Source: Epiperipatus broadwayi (lineage: Eukaryota; Onychophora; Udeonychophora; Euonychophora; Peripatidae). Taken from it: a stretch of DNA of 64,000 nucleotides. The notes under the pieces were generated by a model. That model searched no databases, was not told where the DNA came from, and saw nothing but the letters and a program-made list of their open reading frames with translations. The position numbers and the translations under genes are program-made. The stretch lies in NCBI GenBank assembly GCA_028023455.1, contig JAQFVV010000001.1:19651611-19715610 (forward strand), in the 5' to 3' direction. The first letter of the stretch is position 1. Each line of letters begins with the position of its first letter. Below are positions 34,862 through 43,560 of this stretch, in pieces.

Positions 34862-35640
34862 CGATATTTCGACTTGATCACACAAGTCATCCACTGGGTG
34901 GTTGTAGAGGTGCTACAATCACTGATTAAAAAAAAAAAAACCCATTAAAGTTCCACCAATAGCAAAAATGTTAAATTAAGAATTTTTGTTTTTAAAAAAA
35001 TCTTTCCAAATAGGAGGAACTTTGCATGCATTATCTCGCTTATTGATACAATCTGCCTTTTAAGTATCTCAATGGCTTCTCTAATTTTGCACTGGTAGAG
35101 ATTATCACATCTGGATATGATCCTGGTACTAGAAAAATCAATTTTGTGACCTGAATCTATAGTATGGAGTGAGAGTGCTGATGATGATGAATGTTGTTTA
35201 ACTGCATTGGCATGCTCATCTCTCCTAACACTGATGTGACGATTACTCATAACTATACAACAAGCTTTACAATTTTCACATGAGATTTGATAAACACCAT
35301 GAGATTCAAGAAGGATTGAATCCTTAGGCTTGGTTATTATATTGCTGATCTTTTATGAGTAGAAAATGCTGTATCTATATTATAGCATTTTAATATACAT
35401 CCGATACTGACTGTAGTTCCTTTTACATATGGAACACAAATACTAATAGCTGATTTATCATCTTTTTGTTTCCTATTTTGTCCATTTTGGGCTTAAAATA
35501 AGGCTTTTTTAAAATAAATTTATAATTATAATTATTTGCTAAAAAACACCATTAATATGATTTATTTCTTCTTTCAGATATAACTTATCTGAAAGGTATG
35601 CTCTATTTAAAAGAGTTTTGGCTACAGAAACTATAAATAT
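34862..35640 (-). pseudogene. Penelope-like element 3: RT thumb, linker and endonuclease remnant
   Basis: Minus-strand order: TLLNRAYLSDKLYLKEEINH and NYNYKFILKKPYF (RT thumb), IPYVKGTTVSIGCILKCYNI (linker; IPYVKG is typical of PLE/Neptune-like RTs), ESHGVYQISCENCKACCIVM then SVRRDEHANAV (GIY part, with the YIG position reading CIV), and SLHTIDSGHKIDFSSTRII followed by KIREAIEILKRQ (C-terminal part). 5'-truncated near 35640. The family differs from PLE-2, which has a different linker and endonuclease sequence. A hammerhead-like motif follows at its 3' side. Confidence 0.78.
34865..34905 (-). ncRNA. Hammerhead-ribozyme-like motif 3' of PLE-3 (probably inactive)
   Basis: The minus strand reads GTGGATGACTTGTGTGATCA then AGTCGAAATATCGGTATATC. 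It has a hairpin (GACTTG/CAAGTC), an exact GAAA, and a minimal stem III (ATAT-CGGT-ATAT) ending U-C where cleavage would fall. The first core box reads UGGAUGA instead of CUGANGA, and the stem II hairpin runs into the core. PLE terminal repeats are known to carry hammerheads, so position supports homology; activity is unlikely. Confidence 0.4.
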
Positions 35641-35928
35641 ATCTTTTCTTTTAAATATGCAAATACTAATACACAGTTTGTATTTTATATGCACATACTG
35701 TAACATAATTTGATTTTTTTAAGGATATCTCATTAGCTGTGTATAATTTTTTAAAAAATGACTTTTATATCATTATGTAATATATATATATATATATATA
35801 TATGAACTATATAAATAGCATTATGTAGTAACATATTTTGGTGGATGTGGTGGCAGTAGTAGTAGTAATAGTGAACCATAAATATACATGACTTTTATTA
35901 ATACAACACAACAATATATTAAGTAAAT
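35641..35928. other. AT-rich intron with short (TA)n
   Basis: Contains (TA)n at 35788-35803. Nothing else recognised. Confidence 0.45.
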
Positions 35929-36030
35929 GGTGGTCGAGAGGTCAGCGACAGCTGCTTTACAAGCAGTTGTCCCGGGTTAGCTGCTTCGTTTCCCGGCTGA
36001 TGCTATGACACATGAGAGAAAAAAAAATTG
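35928..36030 (+). repeat. tRNA-derived SINE or tRNA pseudogene (Val-like)
   Basis: A-box-like TGGTCGAGAGG at 35931-35941, an anticodon arm CTGC-TTTACAA-GCAG at 35952-35966 with anticodon TAC (Val), and a T arm CCCGGGTT..CGTTTCCCGG whose B box is split by eight extra bases (AGCTGCTT, 35979-35986). The acceptor stem is not evident, and an A-rich tract follows at about 36017-36030. Markedly less AT-rich than its surroundings. Best read as a SINE head rather than a working tRNA. Confidence 0.55.
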
Positions 36031-36599
36031 CAATAATACATTTTGTATTGAGATTTTGATCTTCAATTAATTTGAATAGGTTCATTAGCATTTCAAAAAG
36101 TATGTCACAAGATATTACTTTTTGTTTCTAGTCATAACATAAAAATCTCAGTTGTATTCAATATATTATGAGAAGGCCAGGTAAATTTTAAATACATCAA
36201 GCAGCACTTCATCAAAAATAAAATATAATTATAAGTGATTCTTTTTAAATCATAAAAGACAGATGGGTAATATATTTAATCCTAATAATGTTGTTGTCGT
36301 GCATGAGAAAAGAATCCATCAAAAACAAAAAAAAAAAAAAAGATGTGACACAGTTCTAATTCAAGTTACATCCTCTACCAACATTCCGCAAAATTAAAAA
36401 AAAAAAAAACTAAAAAAAGTGATTGTATAATAAAAATAATACTAAATTTTAATTATAAAAATATACAAAATATTTAAATAGTGCAATAATTTACTTATAC
36501 ATCTACACAAGTTGTCAGATTGATATATATATAATTAAAGCTGAAAAAATATTGCTATTTAAATTTTAAAACAATGATTATAAAAAAAACAATACTTAC
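36031..36599. other. AT-rich intron next to exon A
   Basis: A-rich tracts at 36329-36341 and 36398-36410. No feature recognised. Confidence 0.45.
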
Positions 36600-36818
36600 A
36601 GTACCAACAACCAATAAAAACCATCTTCCGTCAGGTTCTGTATATCCAACAGTTTGAGCATTTAATAAAGAATGACGTCGAGTAGGAAAAATTTCTCTCC
36701 AGATTACTAATTGCTGAACTGATCTTTTATGCATTAATGTTAAAACTCCATGCAAATCTAAATATTGTACGATATCAGCCAAATCATCTTGGGGCAAATG
36801 ATTAGCAATAAGAAATCT
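36600..36818 (-). CDS. INTU: Inturned (INTU), internal exon A (partial gene)
   Basis: INTU acts with FUZ and WDPCP in the CPLANE complex at the ciliary base; the INTU-FUZ pair is a RAB23 exchange factor needed for ciliogenesis (family knowledge). This exon is 219 bp, phase 0 at both ends, and encodes 73 residues without a stop. Recognisable stretches are NHLPQDDLADIV near the start, QLVIWREIFP in the middle and EPDGRWFLLVVG at the end, matching vertebrate INTU in order. On the minus strand the acceptor is TTGCTTGTAG and the donor ACT|GTAAGT. The reading runs directly into KHSLLACLLEAGGCAS of the next exon, as in vertebrate INTU. The preceding (N-terminal) exon was not found in this window. 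Identification is from remembered family sequence; no search was run. Confidence 0.87.
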
Positions 36819-37208
36819 CTACAAGCAAAAAAAAAATGTATATAAACTCTTATTTTTTTCTTACAAAATAGGTAATAAACAATTGTTAATAATGATGTGA
36901 CTATATAAAGTGTTCATATAAAAAAAAAGCTAATAGAAATATTCTTTATTCTGCTATCAATGTATTCTTTGTCAAATATAATATTTGTGGTAAGAGCAAT
37001 TGAAAGATTATTTCTCAATATGATATACTGTGGCATGTCTATATCTATGTTAGAATTTTGTCATTTGAATAAATCTTTTTTTTCTAACAAAATGGCTTAT
37101 CTTTTATATCAAATGTCCATGCAAGATTTTTTTGATTATATCTCTAGTATTGTTTACTAATCTGCTAATATTTCATGTTATAATATATATTACATTAAAA
37201 TATACTGA
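36819..37208. other. AT-rich sequence upstream of exon A
   Basis: Searched on the minus strand for the preceding INTU exon (phase-0 donor); none convincing. Confidence 0.45.
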
Positions 37209-37248
<40 letters not shown>

Positions 37249-37290
37249 TCATATATATATATATATACGTGTATATATATATATATATAA
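37209..37290. repeat. (TA)n microsatellite, imperfect
   Basis: About 80 bp of TA units with interruptions (CTC, CGTG). Confidence 0.95.
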
Positions 37291-38570
37291 TATTTTCATT
37301 AATCCCATCTACATTATAAGGATGCCTACTAGTTGCTGTTATTATTTGGATTTATTTTAAATTTTTCTACATTTCTGGTATTTTTCATTTTATATTTTAC
37401 TGAATATATTTCTTAAAAATATTTTCTTATATTATTTACATAATGACAATATTTATATAATTTATTATTTCATGTAAATTAATTTTATATACAAATTGGC
37501 TAGATTAAAAAGTTTTTTTTAATCTAAATATGAAATTTTTTGTAAATGCAACAAGAATAAATATGACAACATATATGTATATATTTGAAAATTTCTGTTA
37601 ATCATTGCTATGCTTACATGATTAAAGACATCAAAAAGTCAAATAACTTCAACTGTACATTTATGCTGTACTAGTATTGTCATTTGGCCCAGATACTAAT
37701 CTATCTTTCAAATGTCTTCATCATTTTTTATATATCATTGTTACTTATTTACCAATTATATATTTCTATGATTTAATTTAGAAAAATTACAATGTAATGA
37801 TGATTATTGTCTTTTAAATAAATAAATCAATGTTGTTAATAATTATTTATTAGCTAGAAATTGTTATATTTATTATTATTAGCTCAGACAAAGAATTCAA
37901 ACTTCATTAAAAATCAAAAAAAATGTTTTTCTGTCAATTGAATATATTTATCTAGTACTTGTCTGAAAGTTTATGATGGTGTCATTTTATTCCATCTAGA
38001 AATAATTGTTAAATGTTCTTTAGAAAAATTCAAATTTCATTAAACTTTTCAAACATCTTCAAGGTTAAATATAATGCAATATTTTGAGTTGTTTTATTCT
38101 ATTCTTTTCTCAGATGTTTCTAACCTGATTACTGACAATAATAGCATGAGAATTGAACTTGGAATATTTATACTCATGAAACAGAATTTAAGGTAAAGCT
38201 CTAACCTATCAGGTCTAGCTGCTAGTTTGTTGGAGCATTATATTGAAAATTCATGAATCTAAACAGCTCAAGTGTGTTTTCTATGTTATTACTGTTATTT
38301 GTCAGATCAGAAACATCCAAGAAAAAAGAAGAATAAAACTCAAAATATTGTATATGTCAATCTGTGTGCTATTAATAACAGTTGAATATATTTGAAGCTT
38401 AAATAAAGTTTGATTTTTTGTAAAAAAAAATTTAACAATTAATTCTATACAATAAACATAAGCGACATACAATTACGAATTAATATATGTAATATATATT
38501 ATTAATTTAATGCCAGTCTTTTTCTCTAATATGCATAATATTTAAATATATATTAAACCTTAATTTAATA
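37291..38570. other. AT-rich intron, possible old SINE at 38140-38240
   Basis: 38140-38240 is less AT-rich (GAGAATTGAACTTGGAATAT, then CTAACCTATCAGGTCTAGCT) and has a decayed tRNA-SINE look, but no A/B-box pair can be placed with confidence. The rest is featureless. Confidence 0.3.
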
Positions 38571-38599
38571 TTGCAAGATCATACCACCAACTTACCCCA

Positions 38600-39370
38600 A
38601 ATAAACTTTAAATGCCCAGCACATAAACAATATGACTTAGCCTTGACACATATAATGCTTACCACTAATAAGCACAATTTATGAACAGCCATATACCAAT
38701 GAACACTAACTCCATTCTCCCTTCCTAAATGTATTAACAAATATCACCATGTGCCCTCATGTATTTATCTTAATGCTTTTGTAAAAAAATACATAAACCT
38801 AATTTGACATATTTATCTTGTTATGCCATAATTATTATTCTTCCAACTATATAGTAAACCACTTTTTTTTATCATAAATAAAATTCTAAACCCTCATTTT
38901 TATATGTAATCTCATGTATCAAATTGTATCTAAAAACTCATGTTTTTCACAAGCAACTTATGTAACACATGAATAATAAGACAGCCATGAAAACTATAAT
39001 CATTCCCATCAAAGAGACCCAATTTATATAATACAATCATATACTAATCTAATACCAACTCCAACCCCACACCCCATATATGTTTTTGCTCATATTATGA
39101 TGTGCTTCCGTGTATTTTTCTCAAGAATCCATTTAAAAATTCTATGTAAACCTATACTGACACATATATTTTGCTATGTAATGATCATTATTCTTTCAAT
39201 TACTGTAAGTCATGTTTTTCCCCTATCACATGTAATATTGAAAACCCTTATTGCATATGTAATATCATGTATTAACTTGTATTTAATATCTTATGTTTTC
39301 ATATATAACTAATTTAACCCTTTTTGAGTCTTAATAATGTTAACTTTGAAACATAACATTATCATGCTTC
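38600..39370 (+). pseudogene. LINE 3' end, tandemly duplicated
   Basis: Two direct copies (about 38600-38975 and 38985-39370) share TGTATTTxTCT..A, TAAACCTAATTTGACATATT / TAAACCTATACTGACACATA, GTAATCTCATGTAT / GTAATATCATGTAT and CTTATGTTTTCA. The second copy ends CCTTTTTGAGTCTTAATAAT and CTTTGAAACATAAC, like the minus-strand copy at 17110-17428. No coding frame. Confidence 0.6.
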
Positions 39371-40055
39371 AAACAAAATAATGATTAAAGTTTATAACTG
39401 AACTAAGAACAATATAAGGAGTTTAGTTTAACAAATAATTATTGATAAGATTGATATAATTATTGATTTCAATGATATATTTGTCTAAAAATAGTAATCA
39501 TCATTAAGCCTGTGCAAGAAATATATTACTTGGAGATTAAATTATGGCAATATATTTCTGTATATTATCAGCTGATACATAAAACCATGATAAAACAAGT
39601 AAATAGTCATCACATCAACCACTATGTATAAAAAATGAAATTAAAGCTGTCAACATAAAAATCATATCAGTAATTATGTTAATACCAGATATTTTAATTC
39701 TAACCATTTTAAGTAATTTCTTTTAACACTTTATTTGGTACGTATTTTAGTGCTAAGTTTAAGTAGTTATTCATTAAACTTTTATATAATTTATGCAAAG
39801 AAAATATTTAGCATATTAATAATTTTGAAAATATATAAAAAATAGAATAAAAACACAAACATAAAAAGAGTATATATATATAGTAATGTACACACATTTC
39901 AATCTATAATTCCCCTTATAGTTTACAAGTAACTCAATAAAAAAAAAAACAATTAAAATTTTATATTTAATAAATATGTTTATTAAATTGGGATAAATGT
40001 AGAGTGAATGGATACTTTATTTATTAATTTTAAAAATGAAATGGTAAGCTTTATT
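39371..40055. other. AT-rich intron
   Basis: Nothing recognised apart from short TATA tracts. Confidence 0.4.
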
Positions 40056-40605
40056 TGTCTTAAAGGTTACAAGAGTTTACATAGCTTGAATTGCTGTGTT
40101 TACATGGGCAATCCATAGTTGTAGGTTTACATATATAAAAATGAATTTATTGTTTTACACAGGATTACAGTAATTTTTACATGCTGTGAATTAGTTACAT
40201 GGTTTTACATAACTTGGATTGCTGTGGTTACATGGGGAATCCATAGATATAGGTTTGCATATATAAAAGTTGATTTATTGATTTACATGAGATTACAAAA
40301 AAATTGTCATGCTGTGGATCTGTTACAAGGGTTTTTACTTGGCTTGGATTGCCATGGCTTCATCAGCAATCCATAGGTGAAGGTTTATGTATGTAAAAGT
40401 TTATTTATGCTGCAGATTAGTTAGAATGTTTTTACATAGCTTAGATTGCTGTGGTTACATGGGTAGTCTGTAGTTGTAGTTTTACACATGTAAAAGTTGT
40501 TTTATTGGTTTACACATGATTGCATAAATTTTACATGGTTTAGATTACTGTATCTACAGATGCAATCCAAGTTTAGTTTTATATGTGGTTGAGTTGCCTT
40601 GGTAA
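40056..40605 (+). repeat. Tandem repeat, about 100-130 bp unit, five copies
   Basis: Anchors TTTACATAGCTTGAATTGCT, TTTACATAACTTGGATTGCT, TTTACTTGGCTTGGATTGCC, TTTACATAGCTTAGATTGCT and TTTACATGGTTTAGATTACT occur at about 40076, 40205, 40335, 40431 and 40531. Each is followed by a GGTTACATGGG-like block and GTAAAAGTTGATTTATTG-like sequence. Degenerate and non-coding. Confidence 0.8.
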
Positions 40606-40749
40606 CATAGACGAGGACTAGAAATTTCCATGGTAGTGTGGAAATTATCTGTGAAGTCTGGCCTGGTGTTGTGAAATCAATGTCAGTATTTTTATTTTTT
40701 AGGGTATCTTCTTTGGGTTACCAGGGTTCCTCTTGGTTTCATTGGCAAT

Positions 40750-40780
40750 GGGGGTTGGGGAGGGTGTTGGTATGGGTGGG
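40750..40780 (+). other. Potential G-quadruplex
   Basis: GGGGGTTGGGGAGGG followed by TGTTGGTATGGGTGGG gives five G-runs of three or more within about 31 bases. This is highly unusual in such an AT-rich window. It lies in a G-rich plus-strand island (40640-40820). Confidence 0.6.
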
Positions 40781-40880
40781 AGGCATGGTGGGATTGCCAT
40801 GCCTATTTTCTGGTCCATTTGAATATATGAGTGTTGCAGAGGGTGGGTTGGTACAGTTATGTTAAAATTGGTTGCAATTG

Positions 40881-41210
40881 TTAAGTTGGACTTTGTGGTA
40901 AGCTCATCAGACTCTGGGTCTGTGTGCTAGAGGTGAGAGCTGAGTAAGGCTTTTGATGAAGTTTAAGAATGAGATCCATGTGTAGAGTGTCCTGATATCC
41001 AGAGGAGGCTGGTGGTACAGCTATGTTTGAACTGGTTGCAACTGTTGAGTTAGAGTTTGCAGTTGGTTGGTCTCTAACTCTGGGTCTGGGTGTGTTAGAG
41101 TTGGTGGCCAAATAAGGCTTTTCATATGATTTAAGTGTGAGATTCATGGCTAGTGTCCAGGCAAATTCTAGGCAGGTAGTTAGGCTCAGCATTGCTATTA
41201 GAAGTGCCAT
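40881..41210 (-). CDS. Doubtful 109-residue ORF with signal-peptide-like N-terminus
   Basis: The minus-strand ATG sits in a good context (AAAACATGGC). The first 21 residues (MALLIAMLSLTTCLEFAWTL..) are hydrophobic like a signal peptide. The rest is Ser/Thr/Asn/Pro-rich with two homologous blocks, LKSYEKPYLATNSNT and LKLHQKPYSALTSST. At DNA level these are two copies of a roughly 170-bp tandem repeat, and the second copy shifts frame and stops soon after. That argues for a repeat relic rather than a gene. I recognise no family, and there is no nearby splice signal or polyA signal I trust. Confidence 0.15.
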   Translation of the reverse strand: MALLIAMLSLTTCLEFAWTLAMNLTLKSYEKPYLATNSNTPRPRVRDQPTANSNSTVATSSNIAVPPASSGYQDTLHMDLILKLHQKPYSALTSSTQTQSLMSLPQSPT

Positions 41211-41960
41211 GTTTTTTGAAATTATCTAGTAACTTGATGATAGTTGAAGATTTGAACAGAAAATTGGAAATCAGTTATCATGATTGGTAATTGAAAAAAG
41301 TATATAGTTTTTTTTCTAGCCTAAAGTTTTGACTACTTTATAGGCATAAACAGCCAGGGTTAACTCAATTGTGAACAAATGAACTAATTTCTGGGAACTT
41401 GAAATCGAATTTTTATTACTAAACAAAGATTAAAGATTGCTACAATAACGTTAAAAATAAACGTATGCCTGACTGACTTTTGGATTTTGAAACTCTATGT
41501 TGGTATTATTGTGTACAAACATTGGTCATGCAATGGCTTTTTTAAAAAAATATCGTTAGGTAACTTGATTTCAATTGAAAGTTTGAATAAAAAATGTAAT
41601 AATCAACTGATTAAAGGTATATTATTATCTTGAATTAGACTAAGATTGTGAATTCTTCTTAAGCATAAAAAACAAAAAAACAAAGCTAGTTAACTTGTTT
41701 ATTTAGTAAGTGAATTACTTGGAGGAAATTTGTAACTGATTTTTTTTTTTCCAAAACAAAAATCTGACTTTGCAATTAATAAAATTAAAAATTGGCTTAC
41801 ATTTGACTGAACTTTGGATTTTGAAACTCTGTGCTGACAATGTTGGCAGCAAGCATCTGGTCATGTGATTACTTTATCTCCATATTGTTTTTCAAAATTA
41901 TCATTGGATAACTTTGGAACATGAAAAACTAAAGCATGCTGACTTGGTTGTGTAAGTGAT
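41200..41960 (+). repeat. Tandem repeat, about 335-bp period, two to three copies
   Basis: The anchor TTTTxAAATTATC..TAGGTAACTT appears near 41214, 41546 and 41891. The block TTTTGGATTTTGAAACTCT (41480 and 41811) is followed by GTTGG..AAACAT/AAGCAT..GGTCATG. By eye about 75 percent similar. Confidence 0.6.
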
Positions 41961-43389
41961 AATAATTCCTTATTAAGATTAGAAAAAAAAATTCACATGT
42001 TCACAAGCTAGTGTTTAAAAAAAAGACTATGTTTTTGTGTTACAATAGCTACAGAAATAAGTTCAGCAAGTAAAACACACTTTATTTTGCTTAAAAAATT
42101 GGGTTTTATCTTACCTTACTTTGAAAAATAAATTCTGGACATAATGCAAAAAAAAAAATATGCACTATGAGAAGAAAAATATTTAGAGAGAGATGTTCTT
42201 CCTTCCATTTGATGTCTTTATGAGTGAAATGAAATGGATATCAACAAATGCTATGAAAAACGTCATGAAGTTATAAACAATCAAATTTACCATGGATTAT
42301 AATATCAACAAAAGGAATGGTTAAATATCATTTAAGGATAAAATTATCCATGGAGCCCTACAGTTGTGTTTGTTATCATTGATATGCCAGAGAAGATCTA
42401 ATGGAATCTAAGCCAAAATTATATATAAGATAAACTTGGTAACAGATGCTAAAAAGAAAAAAATCTTTTAAATTATCTTTTCTTGTGTGAAAAAGAATTT
42501 GTAATTAATCCTTTATGATTATGTATTAATAATTTAAATCATAGATCATATCTACTAATTGCAATCTGGCAGGGGTAAATTATAAATATATATTATATGA
42601 TAATAGATTATGGTTGATGAATTAGAACTATGTTCTTTGTCTTAGTCACCTCAATGAGTTAATGTTTACTTCAATAAATTTATATTATTATTATTATTGT
42701 TAACTTTAGTACTTTGATTTACCTATCACATAAGTCATTATAAAACTATTTTAATAGACAACTTATTTCAATTAAAATATTTAATTGTATATCCCATATG
42801 ATATCTCATTAGCAAGTAAAATATTATTTATTCAATTTTATCTTCTTTGCTAAGAAAAAATGTAAACTACCATAGAGCCATTTGTGAATTTATTTATTTG
42901 ATTATTTACTAGTCTTTTTTTTAGTTGTCTAAGTATAATATTTATTCACTATAGTTTAGATTGCTGAAATATATAGTGCACAATTAGAGAAAATTATTTG
43001 CTTCATAATTATATTTATTACATTTAGATCATCCAAATCTATCCATACTTGCAAACCTGTTAACTATGTTCAGCTATAATATTTTCTATTATATTTATGA
43101 TTACCCAAAATCTACAAGCTATTCAGTGAACAATTAGTTTTATTTTGAACCACATTGTTGTTGACTGGTTTTCACTTACCATATTATTTATTATTGTTGA
43201 TGACTAGTACTTTTGTTGTTCCATTAAATTTCTAGTTGGCTCAACTTTTCCCTCATTATTTTATTAATTGTCCATTATATTTTTGATTTGTCCAATAAGG
43301 AATTATTACCATTTATAAGACAATGTTGCTTCATTAGCATTGTTCTAACTTATTTTATAATATTTTCCATTACAATATATATATATACA
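41961..43389. other. AT-rich intron
   Basis: 42180-42420 is slightly less AT-rich but has no readable protein or exon. (TTA)n at 42686-42698. Nothing else. Confidence 0.4.
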
Positions 43390-43439
43390 TAAAATGTTTA
43401 AATCACCCTCCCAAATGCTAAGTTTTTCAGCAACACTCA

Positions 43440-43470
<31 letters not shown>

Positions 43471-43512
43471 GTATGAAAACACAATATTTGGGAGAGTAAT
43501 TTGAACATTTTA
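43390..43512. repeat. Small MITE, 28-bp inverted arms around (TA)n
   Basis: Left end TAAAATGTTTAAATCACCCT then CCCAAATG; reversed right end TAAAATGTTCAAATTACTCT then CCCAAATA. The interior is largely (TA)n (43441-43468), which may have expanded after insertion. Confidence 0.7.
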
Positions 43513-43560
43513 TATTTCAATTTTCTGCTAGTGATCTGCACTGGGATATATATATATATA

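Noticed and set aside
42180-42420. Less AT-rich patch as coding or retroviral remnant
   Set aside because: No frame gives a recognisable motif and no splice borders are convincing.
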